Translations under genes and position numbers: made by a program | Notes under the pieces: model-generated | The model's database searches: none | Told to the model about the DNA's origin: nothing | Seen by the model: only the letters and a program-made list of their open reading frames with translations | Assembly: GCA_024413595.1 (NCBI GenBank) | Contig: JAKSUC010000007.1 | Location: 1 to 64,000, forward strand | DNA: 64,000 bases | Reading direction: 5' to 3' | Origin: Bacteroidales bacterium | GTDB taxonomy: Bacteria; Bacteroidota; Bacteroidia; Bacteroidales; UBA3824 | Shown here: positions 17,510 through 25,647 of the stretch, piece by piece | Layout of the letters: every line of letters begins with the position of its first letter | Numbering within the stretch: position 1 is the first letter of the stretch

Positions 17510-20500
17510 ATGGGAAAAAAATTTGCCGAATACAAACAGTTTAATCTGTCTGAAATTAATAAAGAAATCTTAGACAAATGGCAGAAAGAGCAAACATTTA
17601 AGCAAAGTCTCGAAACAAGAGAAGGCGCTCCAGACTTTATATTTTATGAAGGTCCACCTTCCGCAAACGGCAAACCAGGTATTCACCATATTCTTTCAAG
17701 AACTATAAAAGATTCAATGCTTCGTTACAAATCCGCAAAAGGTTATTTAGTTAACAGAAAAGCAGGTTGGGATACACATGGTTTACCTGTAGAATTAGGA
17801 GTAGAAAAATCACTCGGCATAACAAAAGAAGATATTGGAAAATCTATTTCGGTTGAAGATTACAACAAATCTTGTAGAAAAGCAGTTATGCAATTTACCG
17901 AAGAATGGAAATCTATCACCGAAAAAATAGGTTATTGGGTAGACTTAGATCATCCTTATATTACATACACAAGCGATTATATCGAAACATTATGGTGGTT
18001 GTTGAAACAATTATACAACAAAGGTTTATTATATAAAGGCTATACAATTCAACCATTTTCACCAGCAGCTGGAACAGGTTTAAGTAGCCACGAATTAAAT
18101 ATGCCAGGTTGTTACAAAGATGTAAAAGATACCACAGCAACAGTTTTGTTTAAAGCTATTAACAATACACCACAATCAAAATTAGTTTTTGAAAGTGATG
18201 ATGAGGATGTAAGATTAATGGCTTGGACAACAACACCTTGGACATTATTTAGCAACACTGCTTTATGTATGGGTCCAAAAATCACTTACGTAAAAATCAA
18301 AACAATAAATCAATATACAGGTAAAAAAATCAGTGTAATAATGGCGAAAGACCTAGTACACTCATATTTCCCTGAAAAAAATAAAGATTTAACATTTGAA
18401 GATTACAAAGAAGGTTCAAAAGATGTTCCTTATCAAATAGTTAATGAATATTTAGGTAGCGAATTGGCAGGAATGAGATATGAACAATTACTTCCTTATG
18501 TTCAACCAACAGATGGAGATGCTTTTAGAGTAATCACAGGAGATTTTGTTACAACAAGTGATGGAGCAGGAATAGTTCACATAGCTCCAAGTTTTGGTGC
18601 TGACGACTATCGAGTAGCAAAACAAAACGGAATTGGTTCATTAACATTAGTTAACCGTCAAGGAAAATTAGTTGAAGGACTTGGTGAATTTTCAGGAAAA
18701 GTTGTAAAAAAATCTTATGATTCAACAGGAAATACCGACGTTGATGTAGATATAGTAGTAGAACTTAAAAAACAAGGAAAACTTTTCAAATCAGAAAAAA
18801 TAACACACTCGTATCCACATTGTTGGCGAACAAATCAACCAATACTTTATTATCCACTAGATTCTTGGTTTATTCGTACTACAGCCGTTAAAGAACGTAT
18901 GATAGAATTAAATAAAACTATCAATTGGCAACCACCTTCAACAGGAAGTGGACGTTTTGGACAATGGCTTGAAAGTCTTATAGATTGGAACCTTTCACGT
19001 TCAAGATATTGGGGAACACCTCTTCCAATTTGGCGCACAGAAGATGGTAGCGAAGAAATTTGTATTGGTTCGTTTGAAGAACTAATGTCAGAAATTGAAA
19101 AATCAATCAAAGCAGGATTTATGCAAGAAAATCCTTATAAAGATTTTGTTGTAGGTGATTATTCAAAAGAAAATTACGAAAAAATAGATCCACATAAACC
19201 ATACATTGATAGTGTAATTTTGGTATCAGCATCAGGAAAACCAATGAGAAGAGAACCAGATTTAGTCGATGTTTGGTTTGATTCAGGCGCAATGCCATAC
19301 GCACAACTACACTATCCATTTGAAAATAAAGAACTATTTAAACGAGTTTTCCCTGCATCATTTATAGCAGAAGGTGTTGACCAAACACGTGGATGGTTCT
19401 TTACACTTCATGCAATTGCAACAATGGTATTTGATAGTGTTGCTTTTAAAAATGTAATATCAAACGGTCTAGTTCTTGACAAGAACGGAGAAAAAATGTC
19501 AAAATCACGAGGAAATAGCGTAGAACCATTTTCAACAATTGAAAAATTTGGTTCAGATCCCGTTCGTTGGTATATGATAACAAACGCATCACCATGGGAA
19601 AATCTAAAATTTGACATTGATGGAGTTGACGAAATAAAACGAAAATTCTTTGGAACACTTTATAATACATATTCATTTTTTGCATTATATGCCAATGTAG
19701 ATGGATTTACATATAGTGAAAAAGATGTTCCAATTAACGAACGTCCAGAAATTGACCGTTGGATTTTGTCATTATTAAATACATTAATTAAAAATGTAGA
19801 CGAATGTTTTGCATCATACGATATGACAAAAGCAGGACGTATGATACAAGATTTTGTAACAGAAAATTTAAGTAATTGGTATGTACGTTTAAATAGAAAA
19901 CGTTTTTGGGGTGGTGAATATAATACAGACAAAATATCAGCATATCAAACATTATATACATGTCTTGAAAAAGTAGCACAATTGATGGCTCCAATATCAC
20001 CATTCTATTCTGACAAAATTTTCCAAGACTTAAATGCAGTAACAGAAAAACATAAAGGATCAGTTCACATCGCAAATTATCCAGTATGTGATCAACAAAC
20101 CATAGATCAAAATTTAGAAGATCGTATGGAAATGGCACAAAAAATATCTTCAATGGTATTAGCATTAAGAAGAAAAGCATCTTTAAAAGTTCGTCAACCA
20201 TTACAAAAAATAATGGTTCCAATTTTGAATGCTGATATGGAAGAAAAGATAGAAGCTGTAAAAAAATTGATTCTTACAGAAGTAAATGTAAAAGAATTAG
20301 AATATTTGCATCAAACAGCTGGAATATTAACCAAAAAAGTAAAAGCCGACTTTAAACAATTGGGACGTAAACTTGGCAAAAATATGAAAAACGTTGCCAA
20401 TTTATTAGCAGAACTATCCCAAGAACAAATTGCCGACTTTGAAGCAAAAGGAAGTATCGATTTGGATATCAATGGCGAAAAAGTAAATGTTTTGGTATCA

Positions 20501-20863
20501 GAAACCGAAATAACTTCAGAGGATATACCAGGACGTTTGGTTGCAAACGAAGGACGTATAACAGTTGCTCTTGATATCAATATTACACCAGAACTCAAAA
20601 ATGAAGGATACGCACGAGAATTGATTAATCGTATTCAAAATATGAGAAAAGAAAGTGGATTTGATGTTACAGACAAAATAAAAATTGAAATAGTTTCAGT
20701 ACCAGAAATAGAAGGAGCACTCAAAGATTTCAAAGAATATATTTGTTCTCAAACACTTACATCGTGTCTTGAATTAAAAGACCAAACAACCATTAGCGAA
20801 GGAGCAATAAATACAGAAATTGACGAACAAACTTCAACGTTAATTCGTATATCGAAAATATAA
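17510..20863 (+). CDS. ileS: Isoleucyl-tRNA synthetase, type 2 (IleS2-like)
   Basis: A 1117-residue class-I synthetase charging tRNA-Ile. The HIGH region reads SANGKPGIHH (G57-I-H-H60), i.e. the GXHH variant rather than HXGH. KMSKS is at 662-666. The editing domain lies between about 200 and 420, and the tRNA-binding C-terminal region fills the last 350 residues. The length and the RKAGWDTHGLPVELGVEK segment mark the eukaryote-like IleRS2 group common in Bacteroidota. The GXHH swap is reported to underlie mupirocin hyper-resistance in IleRS2 enzymes. It is the first gene of the ileS, dksA-like, lspA cluster, but a hairpin separates it from the next gene, so expression may be only partly shared. 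Confidence 0.97.
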   Translation: MGKKFAEYKQFNLSEINKEILDKWQKEQTFKQSLETREGAPDFIFYEGPPSANGKPGIHHILSRTIKDSMLRYKSAKGYLVNRKAGWDTHGLPVELGVEKSLGITKEDIGKSISVEDYNKSCRKAVMQFTEEWKSITEKIGYWVDLDHPYITYTSDYIETLWWLLKQLYNKGLLYKGYTIQPFSPAAGTGLSSHELNMPGCYKDVKDTTATVLFKAINNTPQSKLVFESDDEDVRLMAWTTTPWTLFSNTALCMGPKITYVKIKTINQYTGKKISVIMAKDLVHSYFPEKNKDLTFEDYKEGSKDVPYQIVNEYLGSELAGMRYEQLLPYVQPTDGDAFRVITGDFVTTSDGAGIVHIAPSFGADDYRVAKQNGIGSLTLVNRQGKLVEGLGEFSGKVVKKSYDSTGNTDVDVDIVVELKKQGKLFKSEKITHSYPHCWRTNQPILYYPLDSWFIRTTAVKERMIELNKTINWQPPSTGSGRFGQWLESLIDWNLSRSRYWGTPLPIWRTEDGSEEICIGSFEELMSEIEKSIKAGFMQENPYKDFVVGDYSKENYEKIDPHKPYIDSVILVSASGKPMRREPDLVDVWFDSGAMPYAQLHYPFENKELFKRVFPASFIAEGVDQTRGWFFTLHAIATMVFDSVAFKNVISNGLVLDKNGEKMSKSRGNSVEPFSTIEKFGSDPVRWYMITNASPWENLKFDIDGVDEIKRKFFGTLYNTYSFFALYANVDGFTYSEKDVPINERPEIDRWILSLLNTLIKNVDECFASYDMTKAGRMIQDFVTENLSNWYVRLNRKRFWGGEYNTDKISAYQTLYTCLEKVAQLMAPISPFYSDKIFQDLNAVTEKHKGSVHIANYPVCDQQTIDQNLEDRMEMAQKISSMVLALRRKASLKVRQPLQKIMVPILNADMEEKIEAVKKLILTEVNVKELEYLHQTAGILTKKVKADFKQLGRKLGKNMKNVANLLAELSQEQIADFEAKGSIDLDINGEKVNVLVSETEITSEDIPGRLVANEGRITVALDINITPELKNEGYARELINRIQNMRKESGFDVTDKIKIEIVSVPEIEGALKDFKEYICSQTLTSCLELKDQTTISEGAINTEIDEQTSTLIRISKI

Positions 20864-20870
20864 TTTTTAA

Positions 20871-20905
20871 TAAAGACTTCTTTTAAAAGAGAAGTCTTTA
20901 TATTT
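20871..20905 (+). terminator. Hairpin after ileS, probable partial terminator
   Basis: Perfect 10-bp stem (20871-20880 with 20891-20900), extendable with A/T pairs, and a short T-poor tail (TATTT). It may attenuate rather than stop transcription into the dksA-like gene. Confidence 0.55.
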
Positions 20906-20930
20906 AGTAATAACCAAAAACCACAAAGCT

Positions 20931-21314
20931 ATGGCCGAAGAAAAAGTCAGATACTCAGATGAAGAGTTGGCAGAATTCAAAGCTTTAATTCTTGAAAAAT
21001 TGGACCAAGCCCGAAAACTTTATAAATCGTATCACGATATTATAACAGAAAAAGACGGAAACGACACAGTTGATACAAGCCCAACGTTTAAATCATACGA
21101 AGAAGGGTCTTCGCTATTGTCGAAAGAACAAGCTGGTTCAATGGCTGAGCGTCAATTAAAATTTATCAAAGCTCTTGAAAATGCGTTAATACGTATTGAA
21201 AACAAAAGCTATGGAATTGACAGAAATACAGGAAAATTAATTCCTAAAGAACGTTTACTTGCTGTTCCACATGCAACATTAAGTGTAGAGTCTAAGAATA
21301 ACGAAAAAAAGTAA
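20931..21314 (+). CDS. TraR/DksA-family regulator lacking zinc cysteines
   Basis: A 127-residue DksA-like protein, of the family that binds the RNA polymerase secondary channel. It has the helical coiled-coil region (about 10-95) and the C-terminal motif YGIDRNTGKLIPKERLLAVPHATL. In the family this is usually YGICxxTGKLI with cysteines. Here the Cys is replaced by Asp and no other cysteine occurs in the whole protein, so no zinc finger can form. The same motif otherwise fits very well, so the assignment is firm. It lies between ileS and lspA, as in many Bacteroidota, and ends at a strong terminator. Confidence 0.9.
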   Translation: MAEEKVRYSDEELAEFKALILEKLDQARKLYKSYHDIITEKDGNDTVDTSPTFKSYEEGSSLLSKEQAGSMAERQLKFIKALENALIRIENKSYGIDRNTGKLIPKERLLAVPHATLSVESKNNEKK

Positions 21315-21330
21315 TAAGTTCTTGCTTTAT

Positions 21331-21368
21331 AAAAAACGGGAATGAATTAATTCATTCCCGTTTTTTTT
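21331..21368 (+). terminator. Strong intrinsic terminator after the dksA-like gene
   Basis: 18-bp perfect palindromic stem (21331-21348 with 21349-21366; the tip must open) with the core ACGGGAATGAA, ending in a run of eight T. Confidence 0.9.
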
Positions 21369-21473
21369 GTTAAATGATTTAATAATAATATTTTATAAAT
21401 TAAAATAAAATAAAACTTGCTATACAAAAAATAATTGGTAATTTAGCGACCTAAGTTTATATTAATATTAACA

Positions 21474-22157
21474 ATGAATTCTTTAGTTAAAAAGTCAATA
21501 ATAGTCACATTATTAGTGGTAATAGTAGATCAAGTATTAAAAATTTGGGTAAAAACCCATATGTATTTAGGAGAAAGTAGTTATGTAAATTGGGGATGGA
21601 GTTTTAGTGGATTTCAACTTGCATTTACAGAAAATGCTGGAATGGCATTTGGTTTAAAATTACCAGGAAATATTGGAAAAATTATATTAACAATTTTTAG
21701 AATTGTAGCTATTGTAGGCATAATATTCTTAATTAATTGGTTAATAAAAAAAATAAAACCTAAAACAGGTTTTATTATTTGTTTGTCTTTGATACTTGGA
21801 GGCGCAATAGGAAACTTGGTGGATAGTTTGTTTTACGGAATGATATTTGGACCATCAGGTTATAGTGCTAATACTATAGCGGAATTTTTACCAGCTGATG
21901 GCGGTTATTCATCATTTCTTCATGGTAAAGTTGTCGATATGCTTTATTTTCCAATCATTGATACAACATTACCAGAATGGGTTCCATTCAAAGGTGGAGA
22001 ACATTTTGTATTTTTTAGTCCAATTTTCAATTTTGCCGATTCTTGTGTTACAGTTTCTGTTTTTGTACTTATTTTGTTTCATAAAAGATTAATTCCTCAA
22101 TTAGAAGAGTATGAAAAAGAACAAGAAAAAAAGAAAAAGGCAAAACAAAATAAATAA
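21474..22157 (+). CDS. lspA: Lipoprotein signal peptidase (signal peptidase II)
   Basis: A 227-residue aspartyl protease of the inner membrane that cleaves prolipoprotein signal peptides. The two catalytic aspartates are D117 (GGAIGNLVDSLFYG) and D189 (FNFADSCVTV). FTENAGMAFG is the conserved N-terminal loop. Four membrane helices are visible. It is longer than the typical 165 residues because of an extracytoplasmic insert (about 122-180) and a lysine/glutamate-rich C-terminal tail. Such inserts are usual in Bacteroidota LspA. It is separated from the dksA-like gene by a terminator and has its own A+T-rich leader. Confidence 0.96.
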   Translation: MNSLVKKSIIVTLLVVIVDQVLKIWVKTHMYLGESSYVNWGWSFSGFQLAFTENAGMAFGLKLPGNIGKIILTIFRIVAIVGIIFLINWLIKKIKPKTGFIICLSLILGGAIGNLVDSLFYGMIFGPSGYSANTIAEFLPADGGYSSFLHGKVVDMLYFPIIDTTLPEWVPFKGGEHFVFFSPIFNFADSCVTVSVFVLILFHKRLIPQLEEYEKEQEKKKKAKQNK

Positions 22158-22177
22158 AGATTTGATTTAGTATAAAT

Positions 22178-22215
22178 AAAAAAACGAATTATAAGTTTAT
22201 AATTCGTTTTTTTTT
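22178..22215. terminator. Bidirectional terminator between lspA and ettA
   Basis: 16-bp stem (22178-22193 with 22198-22213), 4-base loop and flanking A and T runs, between two convergent genes. Confidence 0.9.
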
Positions 22216-22232
22216 ATAAATAGAGATTAACG

Positions 22233-23912
22233 TTACTCAACCAACTTTTTGTATTTAAAACGAGTAGGAATTGTATCCCCCATGCGTTTTTTATAATTTT
22301 CTTGATATTCAGAATAGCTACCTTCAAAGAATTTTACTTGAGAGTCGCCTTCGAAAGCAAGAATATGAGTTGCAATACGATCCAAAAACCAACGGTCGTG
22401 ACTAACAACTACTGCACAACCTGCAAAATTTTCTAGACCTTCTTCTAATGCACGTAAAGTGTTAACATCTATATCATTAGTAGGTTCATCGAGAAGAATA
22501 ACATTAGCATGTTCTTTTAATGCAAGAGCTAAATGAAGACGGTTTCGTTCACCACCAGAAAGAACTCCACATTTCTTTTCTTGATCATTTCCTGAAAAAT
22601 TGAATTTAGAAACGTATGCACGAGCATTTACTGTTTTATTTCCAAGTTGGATATTGTCAGTTCCTCCAGAAATAACTTGAAAAACAGTTTTTTCAGGGTC
22701 AATAGCAGCGTGTTGTTGATCTACGTATGCAATTTTTACAGTATCACCAACAATAAAAGTACCCTTATCGACTTTTTCTAATCCCATAATCAAACGGAAA
22801 AGAGTAGTTTTACCAGCACCATTAGGACCAATAACACCCACAATACCGTTTGGTGGTAATGTAAAATCAAGATTTTCGTAAAGAAGTTTATCACCGTATG
22901 CTTTAGAAACACCATGAGCTTCAATCACTTTTTCACCTAATCTAGGACCGTTAGGAATAACAATTTCAAGTTTTTCTTCGCGTTCTTTAACGTCTTCGTT
23001 CAAAAGTTTTTCGTAAGCAGAAAGACGTGCTTTTCCTTTAGCTTGACGTGCTTTTGGTGACATATTAACCCATTCCAATTCACGTTCAAGAGTTTTGCGA
23101 CGTTTTGATGCTGTTTTTTCTTCCATAGCTAAACGTTTAGATTTTTGATCAAGCCAAGAAGAGTAATTACCTTTCCAAGGAATACCTTCGCCACGGTCAA
23201 GTTCAAGTATCCAACCAGCTACACTATCAAGAAAATATCTATCGTGAGTAACAGCAATAACAGTACCTTTATATTGTTGTAAATGTTGTTGAAGCCAATC
23301 AATACTTTCAGCGTCGAGGTGGTTTGTAGGTTCGTCAAGCAAAAGAACATCAGGTTCTTGCAACAACAAACGACATAAAGCTACACGACGACGTTCTCCA
23401 CCCGATAGAGTTTCAACAATTTGATCGTCAGGTGGACAATTTAATGCACCCATCGCACGCTCTAATTTGCTATCAAGATTCCAAGCATCACAATGATCAA
23501 GAAGTTCGGTAAGTTCTCCTTGACGTTCAATGAGTTTATTCATTTCGTCATCATCGAGAGGCTCTGCAAATTTTTCGTTGATAGCTTCATATTCGTTTAA
23601 TAAGTCTACAATAGGTTGAACACCTTCTTGAACCACTTGTTTTACAGTTTTGGAGTTGTCGAGTTTTGGTTCTTGTTCTAAATATCCAACAGAATATTCA
23701 GACGCAACAAAAGCTAAATCACCATCAAAATTTTTGTCTATTCCAGCAATAATTTTTAATAAAGTAGATTTACCAGAACCATTAAGTCCAATAACGCCAA
23801 TTTTTGCTCCGTAAAAAAACGAAAGATTAATATTGTTTAAGACTTTTTTTTGCGGGGGAAAAGTTTTGCATACCCGCGACATAGAGAAAATAATTTTTTG
23901 ATCGTCTGCCAT
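22233..23912 (-). CDS. ettA: Energy-dependent translational throttle protein EttA (ABC-F)
   Basis: A 559-residue ABC-F ATPase that binds the ribosomal E site and gates entry to elongation according to the ATP/ADP ratio. It has two ABC domains, each with Walker A (GLNGSGKSTLL and GPNGAGKTTLF) and signature motif (LSGGERRRVAL and LSGGERNRLHL). The ABC-F linker between them contains WVNMSPKARQAKGKARL. The length and the opening MADDQKIIFSMSRVCKTFPP are characteristic of EttA rather than of Uup or antibiotic-resistance ABC-F proteins. No membrane segments occur. It is a single-gene unit. Confidence 0.96.
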   Translation of the reverse strand: MADDQKIIFSMSRVCKTFPPQKKVLNNINLSFFYGAKIGVIGLNGSGKSTLLKIIAGIDKNFDGDLAFVASEYSVGYLEQEPKLDNSKTVKQVVQEGVQPIVDLLNEYEAINEKFAEPLDDDEMNKLIERQGELTELLDHCDAWNLDSKLERAMGALNCPPDDQIVETLSGGERRRVALCRLLLQEPDVLLLDEPTNHLDAESIDWLQQHLQQYKGTVIAVTHDRYFLDSVAGWILELDRGEGIPWKGNYSSWLDQKSKRLAMEEKTASKRRKTLERELEWVNMSPKARQAKGKARLSAYEKLLNEDVKEREEKLEIVIPNGPRLGEKVIEAHGVSKAYGDKLLYENLDFTLPPNGIVGVIGPNGAGKTTLFRLIMGLEKVDKGTFIVGDTVKIAYVDQQHAAIDPEKTVFQVISGGTDNIQLGNKTVNARAYVSKFNFSGNDQEKKCGVLSGGERNRLHLALALKEHANVILLDEPTNDIDVNTLRALEEGLENFAGCAVVVSHDRWFLDRIATHILAFEGDSQVKFFEGSYSEYQENYKKRMGDTIPTRFKYKKLVE

Positions 23913-24006
23913 GAGTGTGTTTATCTTATATTGTTTATGATAATTTGAGACTATATTATATAAGGTGTATTAATAAAAAAAAACTGCATTGAAGAATTAA
24001 TAAAAT

Positions 24007-24405
24007 TTATTCATTTTCATTAAGAAAATCAGCAATTTCATCGATACTCTTTAACCATTTACCACCATTTTTTACTACCATTTTGCCTATAGCAGTAAGT
24101 GATTTTTCTTGATGATCACTAAAAGTTTTGTCGTCATCTTTATTTAAAACGCAAAATATTGTTTTATTAGGACGTTTATTAGAGTCGTCAATAACTTCGG
24201 CAACTGAATAAAAGCCAGTCATTTTTGGTGTAATAACATATAAACAATAATCACATTTTTCGCGTTCATCTAATTCTCTTTTATAAGCTTCATCATTCCA
24301 TTCTGGAACAACTGGATCGTAATAATCTATTTTTAATTTAGGTTTTATACTTTCACGCCATTTAGAATTATTTGTTGTACCTCCAAGAAATACTTTCTTT
24401 TTCAT
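24007..24405 (-). CDS. Nucleoside 2-deoxyribosyltransferase-like protein
   Basis: A 132-residue protein that opens KVFLGGTTNNSKWRESI and continues with YYDPVVPEWN, CDYCLYVITPKMTGFYSVAEVIDDS. This pattern is that of the nucleoside 2-deoxyribosyltransferase-like family (Nuc_deoxyri_tr2), with the SVAEV glutamate as the likely catalytic residue. Family members swap or hydrolyse nucleobases on deoxyribosides, but many in this subgroup are untested. Related folds also occur as toxin or defence effector domains. It is a single gene between ettA and metF, with no partner that points to a specific role. Confidence 0.82.
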   Translation of the reverse strand: MKKKVFLGGTTNNSKWRESIKPKLKIDYYDPVVPEWNDEAYKRELDEREKCDYCLYVITPKMTGFYSVAEVIDDSNKRPNKTIFCVLNKDDDKTFSDHQEKSLTAIGKMVVKNGGKWLKSIDEIADFLNENE

Positions 24406-24577
24406 TTTATAATGCAGTTTTTTGATTTAATAATATATAAAATATGCAAATAGTTTGCCTAATTGTCAATATTGATGATTTAGTTTGTGGGCATAAATAT
24501 AGTGAAACTTAGTTTAAAAAACACTATTTTTTTCATTTTTTTTTTTCATCTTTGTATTGAAATAAATTATCAACAAA

Positions 24578-25534
24578 ATGAAAATTGCTGACATATTACA
24601 AAAAACCGAAAAAACACTATTTTCTTTTGAAATAGTACCACCTCTTAAAGGTCATAGTATTAATAGTTTGTATCAAAAAATTGAGTTATTAACAGAATTT
24701 AATCCACTCAATATTAATATTACATATCATCAAGCAGAAACAGTATATTCTCCAGGAGAGAATAATATTATTTTTAAAAAAGTTGTTAGAAAACGACCAG
24801 GCACAGTAGCATTAGCAGCTGCTATTCGAAATCGTTTTCCAAATGTTATAACTGTTCCACATTTAATATGCGGAGGTATGACTCGTGAAGAAATCGAAAA
24901 TATTCTAATAGATTTAAATTTTTTAGAAATAAATAATATTCTCTTATTAAGAGGAGATGCCCCAAAAGGCGAAAAATATTTTATACCAGAGCCAGGAGGA
25001 CACAAACATACAATTGATTTGGTAAATCAAATAATGGATTTAAATAAAGGAATTTATTTAGACAAAGATTTAAAAAATACAGAAGCAACAAATTTTTCAG
25101 TAGGAGTTGCAGGTTATCCTGAAAAACACATCGAGTCTCCCAATCCTGAATTAGACATGCAATATTTAAAAGCCAAAGTTGATGCAGGTGCAGAGTATAT
25201 TGTAACACAAATGTTTTTTGACAATCAAAAATTCTTTGAATGGGAAAAACGTTGTCGACAAGCAGGAATAACAGTTCCTATAGTACCAGCAATAAAACCA
25301 TTAGGTAAAAAACGAGATTTAGAAATAATACCTCAAGTATTTAGTCTTGATATGCCAATGGATTTAGTAAATGCTGTTAATTCAGCAAAAGACGATTCTG
25401 CAGTTTATCAAATAGGAATTGAGTGGGCAATACAACAAAGTAAAGAATTAATTCAGCATGGAGTTCCAGCAGTTCATTATTTTTCTGTGGGACGTACTGA
25501 AAATGTTAGAGAAATAGCCAAAGCTGTATTTTAA
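24578..25534 (+). CDS. metF: 5,10-methylenetetrahydrofolate reductase
   Basis: A 318-residue flavoprotein that reduces methylene-THF to methyl-THF for methionine synthesis. Family motifs seen are FSFEIVPPLKG near the N-terminus, NITYHQAE, TVPHLICGGMTREEIENIL, NILLLRGDAPKGE, FSVGVAGYPEKHIESPN, YIVTQMFFDN and PIVPAIKPL. The length is usual. No SAM riboswitch-like structure is visible in the 170 bases upstream; a weak promoter-like TCATCTTTG occurs at about 24547-24555. It ends at a hairpin terminator. Confidence 0.96.
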   Translation: MKIADILQKTEKTLFSFEIVPPLKGHSINSLYQKIELLTEFNPLNINITYHQAETVYSPGENNIIFKKVVRKRPGTVALAAAIRNRFPNVITVPHLICGGMTREEIENILIDLNFLEINNILLLRGDAPKGEKYFIPEPGGHKHTIDLVNQIMDLNKGIYLDKDLKNTEATNFSVGVAGYPEKHIESPNPELDMQYLKAKVDAGAEYIVTQMFFDNQKFFEWEKRCRQAGITVPIVPAIKPLGKKRDLEIIPQVFSLDMPMDLVNAVNSAKDDSAVYQIGIEWAIQQSKELIQHGVPAVHYFSVGRTENVREIAKAVF

Positions 25535-25567
25535 AACGGTACATTGTTTGCTTTTAAAAAAAATATT

Positions 25568-25595
25568 AAAAACACACATTTTTTGTGTGTTTTTT
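25568..25595 (+). terminator. metF terminator
   Basis: 11-bp stem (25568-25578 with 25584-25594) with a 5-T loop and T tail, 33 bases after the metF stop. It overlaps the false GTG start at 25585 of the next frame. Confidence 0.85.
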
Positions 25596-25647
25596 AGTAA
25601 TACATGCTATTTTTTTTCATATATTTATAGCCAAAATTGGATTTAAC

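Noticed and set aside
19788-20222. 144-residue minus-strand ORF inside ileS
   Set aside because: It is a shadow of the ileS C-terminal coding frame, Leu/Phe/Tyr rich, without motifs or promoter.
24406-24577. SAM riboswitch before metF
   Set aside because: The 170-base spacer shows no multi-helix junction or conserved SAM-box sequence, only A/T-rich tracts and a weak promoter.
25585-25647. GTG 25585 as start of the HAMP-GAF-PAS protein
   Set aside because: It lies in the right arm of the metF terminator; ATG 25648 gives a normal basic N-terminus and membrane helix.
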